Shown: piece by piece, positions 8,046-16,868 of the stretch
Position numbering within the stretch: the stretch's first letter is position 1
How the letters are laid out: every line of letters begins with the position of its first letter
Assembly (NCBI GenBank): GCA_019694455.1
Contig: JAIBBY010000042.1
Coordinates: 1-42,093, forward strand
Length of the DNA: 42,093 nucleotides
Reading direction: 5' to 3'
Source of the DNA: Pirellulales bacterium
GTDB lineage: Bacteria; Planctomycetota; Planctomycetia; Pirellulales; JAEUIK01
Notes under the pieces: generated by a model
What the model was told of the DNA's origin: nothing
Seen by the model: only the letters and a program-made list of their open reading frames with translations
The model's database searches: none
Program-made: the position numbers and the translations under genes

Positions 8046-11000
8046 ATGTTTGGCGCCTTGCTCCGCGCGCGTTGGCGCGGAATTGCGTTCGTCGCTTTTC
8101 TGATGACTGGATGGCAGGCGCGACTCGCCGCCGACCCCGCCGACTCGGCGCCCCGCTATTCTCCTCGAGTGCTAGAGGCCTCTGGCGAAGCGGAACGTGC
8201 CTTGAGCGGCATTCGCGTGCCGAAAGGTTTCCGGGTCGAACTGTTCGCCGCGGAGCCGATGCTGGCCAATCCGGTCGCGTTTTGTGTGGATGAGCATGGG
8301 CGGTTTTACGTGGCCGAGACTTTTCGGCACCATGCAGGCGTCACCGACAATCGCTACCACATGAACTGGCTCGACGACGACTTGGCCTCGCGCTCAGTCG
8401 CCGACCGGGTGGCGATGTATAAGAAGTATCTGGGAGATGGGTTCGCGAGTTATCAGGTTGAGCACGAGCGCGTGCGGCTGATCGAAGATCGCGACGGCGA
8501 CGGCCGGGCCGACTCAGCGACGGTGTTTGCCGACGGCTTCAACGACGCGGCCGATGGCATCGCCGCCGGTCTGTTGGCCCGCCGTGGGCAGGTATGGTTC
8601 ACTTGCCTGCCAACGTTGTGGAATTTGGCCGATCAAGATGGCGACGGACGGGCCGACGTGCGAACCCCCCTGCACACCGGGTTTGGCGTGCATGTCGCGT
8701 TTCTAGGGCACGATCTGCACGGATTGAAGCTTGGCCCGGATGGCAAGTTGTACTTCAGCATCGGGGACCGCGGTTTCCATGTCGAGGCCGAAGGCAAGAC
8801 CTTGGCCTATCCCGATACCGGCGCGGTGCTGCGCTGCCAACCCGATGGTTCCCAACTTGAAGTGTTTGCCACGGGATTGCGCAACCCGCAAGAATTGGCG
8901 TTCGACGAATGGGGAAACCTGTTTACGGGTGACAACAACTCTGATGGCGGCGACAAAGCCCGTTGGGTGCATGTCGTCGAAGGAGGGGACAGCGGCTGGC
9001 GCATTGGCTATCAGTACATCACACGTCCCACGTCGCGCGGCCCTTGGAACGCTGAAAAACTCTGGACGCCGGAAGGCGCCCGCGCAGCGCCGTATCTGGT
9101 GCCGCCGATCGCAAACCTTGGCGATGGGCCATCCGGGCTGACCTATTACCCTGGGACCGGGCTTAGCGCGGATTACAACGGCCACTTTTTCTTGGCCGAT
9201 TTTCGCGGTACGCCTTCATTCAGCGGCGTGCGCAGTTTCCGATTGACGCCCCAAGGAGCGTCCTTCGAACTGGTCGACGCCAAGCAATTTGCCTGGTCGG
9301 TGTTGGCGACCGATGTCGATTTTGGCGTCGATGGCGCGCTATATGTGAGCGATTGGGTCGAAGGATGGGAAAAAACTGGCAAGGGACGTATCTTCCGCGT
9401 CGTGAGCGAGTCGAGGCAAACGGATCCTCAGGCTGCCGAAGTGCGCCGACTGCTCGACGAGGGGATGACCGATCGTGGGATGGAATCCCTGGTGATGTTG
9501 CTTGGTCATCCTGATATGCGAATTCGCCAAGAGGCGCAATTCGCGCTGGTTGAACGTGGAATCGAAGTCGCCGATCGCCTCGTCGATGTGGCGACTGCTG
9601 ACAAGGATCGAATTGCGCGCGTTCACGCGATTTGGGGACTTGGACAGCTCTTGTCCCGCGCGGATGCGCCGAAAGTCGACTTGGCGCCCTTGCTCGCCGA
9701 CGCCGACGCCGAGATCCGAGCGCAAGCGGCGAAAGTAGCCGGCGAGGCTCGGTTGCAAGGCGCTTACGAGACGCTGGTCGCGCTCCTGAAAGACGACCAG
9801 TCGCGAGTGCGTTTTTTTGCCGCGCTCAGCCTGGGCAAGTTGGCACGCGCCTCATCGGCTCCTCACTTGGTCGAACTGTTGCGCGACAATAACAATCAGG
9901 ATCCACTGCTGCGACATGCCGCCGTAATGGCGCTTACGTGGACCCATGATGTGCCGGCGACACTGGCCTGGGCGGACGACGAGTCTGCGGCGGTCCGAAT
10001 GGGCGTGCTCTTGGCGCTAAGGCGTTGGGAGAGTCCTGACATCGCCCGCTTTCTAGACGATGCCGATGCGACGCTGGTCCTCGAGGCCGCGCGCGCCATC
10101 AATGATGTGCCAATCGAGGCCGCCCGTCCCGAGTTGGCCAAGTTGGCGCTACGCGACGAGCTTCCAGAACATGTGCCGCTGCGAATATTGAACGCGCTTT
10201 ATCGTGGCGGCAGCGCCGAAGACGCTCGCCAACTAGCGCGCTGGGCGGCAAGCGCGAATCGGTCGGAGGCGACGCGCGCCGAAGCGCTGTCGATGTTGCG
10301 CGACTGGGAGCTTCCGAACGGCAAGGATCGCGTGATGGGGCTTTGGCGCCCCTTGCCCAATCGGCCTGCCGAGGACGCGCGGGTGGCTTTGGGATCACAA
10401 TTAGCAGCGCTGAACGACGGATTGTCCGACAATCTTGCAGCGGCGCTGGCCGAGGCGGCGGGCGCTCTGCGGCTCAAAGAGGCTGCGGCGCCACTGTCTG
10501 CGATCGTCATCGATGGCAATCGCTCGACCACGGCGCGCGTCGCCGCGCTCGAGGCATTGGGGCAAATCGGTGAAGCAAACTTCGAGGCGACCATCCGACT
10601 GGCGTTAGAAGATCGCGAAGGAGCGATTCGAACCGTCGCGCAGCGATGGCTGGCTCGACTGAAACCGGCGGAAGCCATTCCCTGGATCGAGAAAGCTCTG
10701 GCCGGTGACTCGCTCGAAGAACAGCAAGGGGCGTACGTAGCGCTTGGAGAAATCGAAGCCCAACAGGCAAACGATATCTTGGTGGCTTCGCTCGATCGAC
10801 TGCTTGCAGGATCGTTGCCGGCGACTGTTCGGCTCGATCTGTGCATGGCAGCCGAGCGCAAGCAGGGGGATGAGCGGATTCGTGATCGGCTGGAGCGGCT
10901 GCGAGGCGCGCACAACGCTGACGATCCGATCGCTGCGTTCCGCAACTGTTTGGAAGGGGGGAGTCGAGAGCGCGGCCGGGATGTGTTTTTCGAAAAAGCG

Positions 11001-11375
11001 GCGGCCGCGTGCGTGCGGTGTCACAAGATCGGCACGCGCGGAGGCGATGTGGGGCCCGCCTTAGCGAAGATCGCGAAGGACCAGACTCGCGAATATCTGC
11101 TGGAGTCGATTGTGGCGCCGAATCAAAAGATCGCGAAAGGGTTTGAGACGGTAGTGCTGGCGCTCGACGACGGGCAAGTGGTGACGGGCGTGCTCAAGTC
11201 GGAAGACGATGCGCAGGTGAACATTGTCACTGCGGACGGTCAGCCGTTGGCGATTGCCAAACAGAGTATCGAAGAGCGTGGCCGCGGCGCGTCGGCCATG
11301 CCGGAGCACGCGGCCAATTTGCTGACTCCATCCGAAATTCGTGACTTGGTGGAGTATTTGTCGTCGTTGCGCTGA
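8046..11375 (+). CDS. PVC-type haem protein: beta-propeller dehydrogenase-like, HEAT repeats, C-terminal CxxCH
   Basis: The exported product has 1109 residues. A signal peptide (residues 1-30, WRGIAFVAFLMTGWQARLAA) precedes a membrane-bound-dehydrogenase-like beta-propeller (about 45-440; IRVPKGFRVELFAAEPMLANP, later FATGLRNPQELAFDEWGNLFTGDNN, split here by its motifs). Alpha-helical HEAT repeats follow (about 470-930; HPDMRIRQEAQFALVE, then DADAEIRAQAAKVAGEA). Last comes the PVC haem domain with CVRCH near residue 988 and DDGQVVTGVL (TIGR02604/TIGR02603 type as recalled). Such proteins are abundant in Planctomycetota and are thought to oxidise sugars or alcohols outside the cytoplasm, though few are characterised. 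I chose ATG 8046, with AGAGG 10 bases upstream, over GTG 7995. The gene stands alone between short gaps. Confidence 0.92.
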   Translation: MFGALLRARWRGIAFVAFLMTGWQARLAADPADSAPRYSPRVLEASGEAERALSGIRVPKGFRVELFAAEPMLANPVAFCVDEHGRFYVAETFRHHAGVTDNRYHMNWLDDDLASRSVADRVAMYKKYLGDGFASYQVEHERVRLIEDRDGDGRADSATVFADGFNDAADGIAAGLLARRGQVWFTCLPTLWNLADQDGDGRADVRTPLHTGFGVHVAFLGHDLHGLKLGPDGKLYFSIGDRGFHVEAEGKTLAYPDTGAVLRCQPDGSQLEVFATGLRNPQELAFDEWGNLFTGDNNSDGGDKARWVHVVEGGDSGWRIGYQYITRPTSRGPWNAEKLWTPEGARAAPYLVPPIANLGDGPSGLTYYPGTGLSADYNGHFFLADFRGTPSFSGVRSFRLTPQGASFELVDAKQFAWSVLATDVDFGVDGALYVSDWVEGWEKTGKGRIFRVVSESRQTDPQAAEVRRLLDEGMTDRGMESLVMLLGHPDMRIRQEAQFALVERGIEVADRLVDVATADKDRIARVHAIWGLGQLLSRADAPKVDLAPLLADADAEIRAQAAKVAGEARLQGAYETLVALLKDDQSRVRFFAALSLGKLARASSAPHLVELLRDNNNQDPLLRHAAVMALTWTHDVPATLAWADDESAAVRMGVLLALRRWESPDIARFLDDADATLVLEAARAINDVPIEAARPELAKLALRDELPEHVPLRILNALYRGGSAEDARQLARWAASANRSEATRAEALSMLRDWELPNGKDRVMGLWRPLPNRPAEDARVALGSQLAALNDGLSDNLAAALAEAAGALRLKEAAAPLSAIVIDGNRSTTARVAALEALGQIGEANFEATIRLALEDREGAIRTVAQRWLARLKPAEAIPWIEKALAGDSLEEQQGAYVALGEIEAQQANDILVASLDRLLAGSLPATVRLDLCMAAERKQGDERIRDRLERLRGAHNADDPIAAFRNCLEGGSRERGRDVFFEKAAAACVRCHKIGTRGGDVGPALAKIAKDQTREYLLESIVAPNQKIAKGFETVVLALDDGQVVTGVLKSEDDAQVNIVTADGQPLAIAKQSIEERGRGASAMPEHAANLLTPSEIRDLVEYLSSLR

Positions 11376-11464
11376 GTCGAAGCGTCTCGGCGCGGGAATT
11401 CTTGCGGCGGCTGCGTCGGCGCCATAGTCTATTCACAAACAATACCTGTGGAGCCGCGCCGTTT

Positions 11465-11899
11465 ATGTTTTCCCAAACGGTTGAGTATGCGTTGCGTGCT
11501 ATGGTCTGTCTGGCAAGTGAAGCGCCCGCGGCGCGCACTACGCAGCAGATTGCGGAAGTCACCAAGGTGCCTGCGGCATACCTGGCGAAGGTGATTCAGA
11601 GCCTCAATCGCGCGGGTCTTGTACATTCGCAGCGCGGAATTGGCGGCGGCGTCAGTCTGATGCGCGCGCCGAACCAAATATCGATCCTTGAGGTCGTGAA
11701 CGCGGTGGACCCGATTCCACGGATTCAAAGCTGTCCGTTGGGACTCGAATCACACGGGGTGAACTTGTGCCCTTTGCACCGTCGGGTCGACAACGCAATA
11801 GCCATGGTGGAGAAGGCGTTTCAGTCGACGACGTTGGCGGAAGTTATCGCGGAGCCCACCGGCAGTGTGCCGCTATGCGAATTTCCGCGCAAGCCGTAG
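11465..11899 (+). CDS. Rrf2-family transcriptional regulator with altered Fe-S ligand pattern
   Basis: The 144-residue product has an N-terminal winged helix (MFSQTVEYALRAMVCLA, then QIAEVTKVPAAYLAKVIQSL and the wing GIGGGVSL). The effector loop reads SCPLGLESHGVNLCPLHR. Fe-S members such as NsrR carry C-x5-C-x5-C. Here the positions are C90, S96 and C102, so the middle Cys is replaced by Ser; H97 or C138 could substitute. The protein is a cytosolic dimeric DNA-binding regulator, sensing NO, iron or redox in characterised relatives. It is convergent with the ICMT-type gene (3 bp between the stops) and follows the haem protein gene by 89 bp. The ligand may be absent or different, so the signal sensed is open. 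Confidence 0.92.
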   Translation: MFSQTVEYALRAMVCLASEAPAARTTQQIAEVTKVPAAYLAKVIQSLNRAGLVHSQRGIGGGVSLMRAPNQISILEVVNAVDPIPRIQSCPLGLESHGVNLCPLHRRVDNAIAMVEKAFQSTTLAEVIAEPTGSVPLCEFPRKP

Positions 11900-11902
11900 T
11901 TG

Positions 11903-12643
11903 TTACCAAACGCCTCGTATGAGGCGGTACGGCGTACGGGCCATGTATTGGCGATAGTCATCGCCGCGTGCGGCCAGGAGTTGAGCTTCCTCAACTGGAA
12001 TAAAGGCAATAAAGGTCACACCAATGAGCGTGGCCCAAAAAAACTCCGCCGCGTTGGGATGGATGACTAGCGCGCAGGCTCCCGCAAGCAGAGCGGCGCG
12101 ATACATGGGATGGCGAACGGCGCCGTATTGCCCTTCGGTGAACAGCGGTGTTTCTGGCCCATGAGAAAGCGTGATGGCAGACCCCGACGCGCCGATCATG
12201 GAATCGAGCGCGGCGAAAGTGAAGCCCTCGAAGAATAGCAACAGCGATAGCAAGAACCCCAGATAACCCAGGAAGCGAATCGGCTCAGGCATGTCCAGCG
12301 CGAAGCCCGGCAATGGGCGCTGCAAGATGAGAATTGCTCCCCAGGTAACTATCGTTGAAAGGATGTAGAAACGGCGCTCGCTGGGTTTGCCCGCCGGGCT
12401 TCCCCAAACGGCTGCCTTAAACCAAGCGCGAGTCATCAACAAATGCGGCACGGCAAAAAACAGGTACAACCCCAGGTTGACGACGTAGTTCCAACCGCTG
12501 GCATTCGGGTCATAACGAAATCCATACAGCAACGAGCCAAAAACGGACAATAGCGCCAGATAGGCCACAAGGCGATACGCCGATTCGTACGCAGATCGAT
12601 TGGAAGAGCGAGTGTCGATCGGAGCGACGTCGATGGCGGACAT
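11903..12643 (-). CDS. ICMT/NnrU-like integral membrane protein
   Basis: This 246-residue multi-pass membrane protein has about six hydrophobic segments. The C-terminal region contains GQYGAVRHPMYRAALLAG and VEEAQLLAARGDDYRQYMARTPYRLIRG, the isoprenylcysteine methyltransferase-type SAM-binding signature. NnrU-like proteins share this fold. ATG at 12643 is preceded on the minus strand by AGGA with 8-bp spacing and is preferred over a TTG two codons upstream. Only a few bases separate its stop from the Rrf2 stop. The substrate is unknown. It is one of two such proteins in the window, and the two are not close copies. Confidence 0.8.
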   Translation of the reverse strand: MSAIDVAPIDTRSSNRSAYESAYRLVAYLALLSVFGSLLYGFRYDPNASGWNYVVNLGLYLFFAVPHLLMTRAWFKAAVWGSPAGKPSERRFYILSTIVTWGAILILQRPLPGFALDMPEPIRFLGYLGFLLSLLLFFEGFTFAALDSMIGASGSAITLSHGPETPLFTEGQYGAVRHPMYRAALLAGACALVIHPNAAEFFWATLIGVTFIAFIPVEEAQLLAARGDDYRQYMARTPYRLIRGVW

Positions 12644-12799
12644 AGCCAATTCCTACGAAACACAACGGGGCACATCGTAAGGCGAGGCCGGCGAGTTATA
12701 TTGTGGCGCCGATCCGCAGTGTTTCGCAACGGCAAGTCGGTCGCGATCTTGAATTGTGGTGGCCCAGTGTGGGCGCCATTGTTATTCAAAGGAAACAAC

Positions 12800-14554
12800 G
12801 TGCTTCACGCGTCGAGCGCGACGGCTGATCTCAAGGTCACATCCAGCACACTGTCTACCGACTTGCGCATCCTGCTGTTTGTCGCGCTATGCTGTTTTGC
12901 GCCATTCTTGGGCAAGGCGTTTTCGATCGACGATCCCTTGTTCCTCTGGACGGCCGAGCAGATCCGACGCGAGCCGACTGACTTCTTCGGTTTTCACGTC
13001 AATTGGTACGGTCACGAAACGCCGATGCACGTGTTGACCAAGAACCCGCCACTCGCTGCATATTACATTGCCGCGGCGATCACCTTGTTCGGCAAGAGCG
13101 AGTCCGCCTTGCACATGGCGTTCCTGCTGCCAAATGTTGGTTTGGTGTTTGGCGCCTATTTCATCGCAAGACGGATGTGCCAATTCCGGCTGGTGGCAGC
13201 GCTAGCCATGCTCTTGACGCCAGTGCTGGTGGTGTCGGCGACCAGTGTGATGTGCGACACAATGATGCTGGCGCTGTGGTGCTGGGCGATTGTTGCCTGG
13301 TTGGCCGGATTGGAGCGTCAACAGAACTGGCTATTGCTGGCCGCCGCCATATTGATGGGGCTGGCCGCGCTCACAAAATATTTTGGTGTGTGCCTGATTC
13401 CACTGTTGCTCGTCTATACGTTGGCCGTCAGGCGAAGGCCTGGGGTTTGGCTGTTGGCGTTGGCGGTACCGGTGGCGATGATCGTCGCCTACGAGTTGTA
13501 CACGCGGCGCCTTTACGGCGCTGGGATGTTTTTCGAGGCACAGGACTACGCCAGCAAGACGCGCGCTGCTTTGGCCGATCGGCCTTGGAGGCAGTTTGCA
13601 GTCTTTGTCCTGTTTTTGGGAGGCTGCTATGCCACGCTACTGTGTTACCTGCCGATCGTGTTTCCCGTCTGGCAGATCGCGGTGGTAGTGCTGGCTGGCT
13701 CCTGCATGACAGGCGCGCTGTGGTTATCGGAGGGCGTTTATGGCAGTGGCCTGAGCGAGCGGATGTTTGGCTTTCCGATCGACATGGCAAGCGGGCGCTT
13801 GGTGTATTTTCCATTGCACGCCGGAGTGTTCGTCGCAGCTAGTATGCTGGTGACGTTGCTGTTGATCAACGAACTCGTGCGGCGCCGCGATGCGAATTCA
13901 ATCTTGTTGTGCTTGTGGATTCTCGGCACGCTTACATTCACGGCCGACTTTAATTGGACCATCAACGGCCGCTCGTTGTTGCCTGCCGCGCCGGCAATTG
14001 GCATTTTGCTGGCGCGCCAGTTGGAATCACGCTGCTGGCCATGGCTGGCGCGCGATCGGACGCCGCTAGCCTGGTGCGCCGTGCCAGCGCTATTGTTTTC
14101 GTTGTTCATTGCCTGGGGTGACTATCGCCATGCGCAAGCCGGGCGCAACGCCGCTGAAGAATTGTATGCCCGCTACTCCGCGCTATCGGACCCGTTGTGG
14201 TTCGAAGGACATTGGGGATTTCAGTATTATCTTCAGCAACTCGGCGGCCGCCCAATCGATTTCTCCAAAGACACGTTGCATCCCGATGACCTTGTGATCG
14301 TGCCTCGACAGAACACGAATATTTTTGATTTGCCGACCAACGTCTGGGACGAAGTCGCTCGATTGAATGTTCCAGTGGCAAGCACCACCACAACTCTGCG
14401 GCACGATATGGGCGTCAGCTTTTACAACGGCGCGCGCGGCGTTCCGTTGCCGTATGTGGTTGCTCATGTGCGACCAGAGATGTATCAAATCTATCGGATG
14501 CGAGATACGGTCACGCTATCGGGAACAGCCTCAAGGCCGGACGCCGCACATTAG
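12800..14554 (+). CDS. GT39/ArnT-like membrane glycosyltransferase
   Basis: The 584-residue product has about 11-13 membrane segments. The first lumenal loop carries FSIDDPLFLWTAEQI (D44-D45), the acidic pair used by polyprenyl-phosphate-sugar-dependent transferases of the GT-C fold (PMT, ArnT, GT83). Then comes NPPLAAYYIAAAITLFGKSESALH, also typical. It should transfer a sugar from a lipid carrier to a periplasmic acceptor (protein, lipid or glycan); the acceptor is unknown. GTG at 12800, preceded by AAAGGAAAC, is a better start than TTG 12701. It begins a tight run with the aminotransferase (21 bp later) and the creatininase-family gene. The upstream region is shared with the divergent ICMT gene. 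Confidence 0.82.
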   Translation: MLHASSATADLKVTSSTLSTDLRILLFVALCCFAPFLGKAFSIDDPLFLWTAEQIRREPTDFFGFHVNWYGHETPMHVLTKNPPLAAYYIAAAITLFGKSESALHMAFLLPNVGLVFGAYFIARRMCQFRLVAALAMLLTPVLVVSATSVMCDTMMLALWCWAIVAWLAGLERQQNWLLLAAAILMGLAALTKYFGVCLIPLLLVYTLAVRRRPGVWLLALAVPVAMIVAYELYTRRLYGAGMFFEAQDYASKTRAALADRPWRQFAVFVLFLGGCYATLLCYLPIVFPVWQIAVVVLAGSCMTGALWLSEGVYGSGLSERMFGFPIDMASGRLVYFPLHAGVFVAASMLVTLLLINELVRRRDANSILLCLWILGTLTFTADFNWTINGRSLLPAAPAIGILLARQLESRCWPWLARDRTPLAWCAVPALLFSLFIAWGDYRHAQAGRNAAEELYARYSALSDPLWFEGHWGFQYYLQQLGGRPIDFSKDTLHPDDLVIVPRQNTNIFDLPTNVWDEVARLNVPVASTTTTLRHDMGVSFYNGARGVPLPYVVAHVRPEMYQIYRMRDTVTLSGTASRPDAAH

Positions 14555-14575
14555 ACAGGCAAGGAAAACTTTTCT

Positions 14576-15946
14576 ATGGGAGCCGCCAACTGCTCCGCAG
14601 TGGAAGAAATTGTGTCTCGCTTCAAGGCGATGACGCCGACGTCTGCGCGGCTGGCGAGTACGGCCCGCGGCGTCTTTCCTGGCGGCGTGACGCACGATAG
14701 TCGCTATTTGGAACCGTATCCGATCTATGTGGAGCGCGCGGCCGGCGCCCACAAATGGGACGTGGACGGCAACGAGTATGTGGACTACACGGGAGGACAT
14801 GGCGCGCTGCTATTGGGACACAATTATCCGCCCGTAGTTGAGGCGGTGCGTAAACAACTCGAGCGCGGCACGCACTTTGGCGCCAGCCATGAACTGGAAT
14901 TGCGCTGGGGCGCGCTAGTTCAACAGCTTGTGCCGTCGGCGGAGCGCGTGCGGTTTACCAGTTCTGGAACGGAAGCCACGCTGCTCGCGCTGCGCATCGC
15001 CCGCGCCGCAACCGGCCGATCGAAAATTATGCGATTCTTGGGGCATTTTCATGGCTGGCACGATCATGTGGCATTTGGGTATAGCTCGAATTTCGAAGGA
15101 CAACCGACGCCAGGGGTGCTGGACGAAGTGGCGCGGCAAGTTGTGCTGGCGCCCGCTGGCGACCTTGCCGAAACGGAACGGCTGCTGGACTCTCACGGCG
15201 ACGTGGCGGCGGTGATCATCGAGCCGACCGGCGCCAGTTGGGGACAAGTGCCGACCACACCGGATTTCTTGGCCGCGCTGCGCAAGGCCTGCACCGCGCG
15301 CGGAGTGGTGCTCATCTTCGACGAGGTGATCTCCGGATTCCGATGCTCGCCCGGCGGCGCGCAGGCCCACTTCGGAGTCACGCCCGATTTGACCACGCTC
15401 GCCAAGATCTTGGCGGGCGGCCTGCCGGGTGGGGCCGTGGCGGGCAAACAAGAGTTACTGGATCAATTATCGTTCGGCGCGAAGCCAAAGATACCGCACC
15501 ACGGCACCTTCAATGCGAATCCGCTATCGGCGGCGGCCGGCATCGCCACGCTGGAACTGATTCGATCGACGGATGCCTGTCAGCGAGCAAATGATTATGC
15601 GGCAAGGCTGCGCGCGGAGTTGCAGCGCGTGGTCGCAGAGGAAGGCGTGGGCTGGGTGGTGTATGGCACTTTCTCTGGTTTTCATATTTTTACCAACCCC
15701 GAGCGACGGTCGATCACCGTCGCGGAGATTGAGGCCGGTCTGCATGACTTCCGAGTTCTCAAGGCGCCGGCCGCAACCGGACTATTGGCCAAACTGCGCA
15801 TCGGGATGATGACGCACGGTGTGGAAATCTTTTCTTGGCCAGGCGGCCCAACCAGTGCGGTGCATTCAGACGCCGATTTGGAACGAACCAGTGAGGCGTT
15901 TCGCCTTACTCTGCGAGCGTTGCGCGCGGAAAGCGCCATCGAATAG
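14576..15946 (+). CDS. class III PLP aminotransferase, GSA-aminomutase-like
   Basis: The 456-residue cytosolic enzyme has the class III fold. FTSSGTEATLLALRIARA binds the PLP phosphate, HFHGWHD stacks on the ring, FDEVISGFR holds the Asp, and K277 in TTLAKILAGGLPGGAVAG forms the Schiff base. The overall resemblance is to glutamate-1-semialdehyde 2,1-aminomutase (HemL), but the placement between a glycosyltransferase and a creatininase-family gene suggests a specialised mutase, transaminase or lyase instead of tetrapyrrole synthesis. The start is ATG at 14576, with AAGGAAAAC upstream. The next gene starts 26 bp after the stop, so an operon is likely. I give no symbol because hemL would probably be wrong. 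Confidence 0.85.
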   Translation: MGAANCSAVEEIVSRFKAMTPTSARLASTARGVFPGGVTHDSRYLEPYPIYVERAAGAHKWDVDGNEYVDYTGGHGALLLGHNYPPVVEAVRKQLERGTHFGASHELELRWGALVQQLVPSAERVRFTSSGTEATLLALRIARAATGRSKIMRFLGHFHGWHDHVAFGYSSNFEGQPTPGVLDEVARQVVLAPAGDLAETERLLDSHGDVAAVIIEPTGASWGQVPTTPDFLAALRKACTARGVVLIFDEVISGFRCSPGGAQAHFGVTPDLTTLAKILAGGLPGGAVAGKQELLDQLSFGAKPKIPHHGTFNANPLSAAAGIATLELIRSTDACQRANDYAARLRAELQRVVAEEGVGWVVYGTFSGFHIFTNPERRSITVAEIEAGLHDFRVLKAPAATGLLAKLRIGMMTHGVEIFSWPGGPTSAVHSDADLERTSEAFRLTLRALRAESAIE

Positions 15947-15972
15947 GCCGATGTACACAAAGAGAGATTGGA

Positions 15973-16680
15973 ATGACCGAAGTGTTGCTGGGCAAATTGA
16001 CGCGGCGCGAATTTCGAGAACGCATGCGCGCTGGCGAACTGCAAGCGTGCGTGATTCCGGTGGCTGCCATCGAGCAACACCTCGAACACCTGGCGATGGA
16101 GCACGACTGGCGGAGCGTTAACGAAATTGCCTTGGGCGCGGCGAGGCGATTGGCCCCGCGAGTCGTCGTGGCGCAGGGGCTCATGGCCGGTATCAGCGAG
16201 CATCATATGAAGCATCCAGGAACGCTGTCGCTGCGCCCTGGCAGCTTTTTGGCCGTGCTTTCCGATATGATCGAGAGCATGACGCGCGCCGGGTTTCGCA
16301 ACATCCTGGTGCTCAATGGGCATGGCGGCAATGTGCGTCCGTGCGAAGGAGTATGGGATCAGTTCTTGCAAATCAACGAGATTAGTTTGCACTTTCTTTC
16401 GTACTGGGACATGGTCGATCGCCAGCATGCGCGCGACGTGATGAAGACCAGCGCGGTGCCGGGGCACGCGCAGGAGTTTGAAACGGCCTTCGCGTTGGCG
16501 GCTTTTGCCGAGAATGTTCGAACTGAAGTGATGGCGGACCAGCCTGACTCTTCACCGGCGCAGGCAACTGCCGAGACAGGTCGCAAATTGCTGGAGCTGT
16601 ACACCACCGCTGTTGCGAGCTATCTGCTCGATATGATCGAGGGCCGCAAGACGGCTCCGATTCCGCCATTCATGCCTTAA
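15973..16680 (+). CDS. creatininase-family amidohydrolase (short form)
   Basis: The product has 235 residues. Metal-ligand motifs are AIEQHLEHLAMEHD (Glu, His, Asp), LVLNGHGGN (His) and QEFETAFAL (late Glu). The protein is shorter than the family member at 1937 and diverges around the first loop. It is a cytosolic two-metal hydrolase of amide or cyclic amide substrates, with the substrate not evident. It lies 26 bp downstream of the class III aminotransferase, which suggests that both act on one nitrogen-containing metabolite, an inference only. The start is ATG at 15973, with AGAGAG-type purines upstream. Confidence 0.85.
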   Translation: MTEVLLGKLTRREFRERMRAGELQACVIPVAAIEQHLEHLAMEHDWRSVNEIALGAARRLAPRVVVAQGLMAGISEHHMKHPGTLSLRPGSFLAVLSDMIESMTRAGFRNILVLNGHGGNVRPCEGVWDQFLQINEISLHFLSYWDMVDRQHARDVMKTSAVPGHAQEFETAFALAAFAENVRTEVMADQPDSSPAQATAETGRKLLELYTTAVASYLLDMIEGRKTAPIPPFMP

Positions 16681-16868
16681 CGTCAAGCAGACTGCACCAA
16701 CTGTGGTTCGTGGACCGCAGTCAACGGTGGCATTAGGCGTCGGAGGCAATTGGTCAAAATCGTTGCCGCACGCGCACGGTCTAAGTAGGATAAGGCGACC
16801 ACGCCAAGCCAGTTTGTTGGCAAGATGCGCTGCCTTTAGGCAGTTCCGCCCACACTGCAATACGGAAC

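Noticed and set aside
14576..15946. annotation of the class III aminotransferase as HemL
   Set aside because: The fold fits, but the context (glycosyltransferase and creatininase-family genes) and the diffuse similarity do not support tetrapyrrole synthesis. The call was kept at family level.
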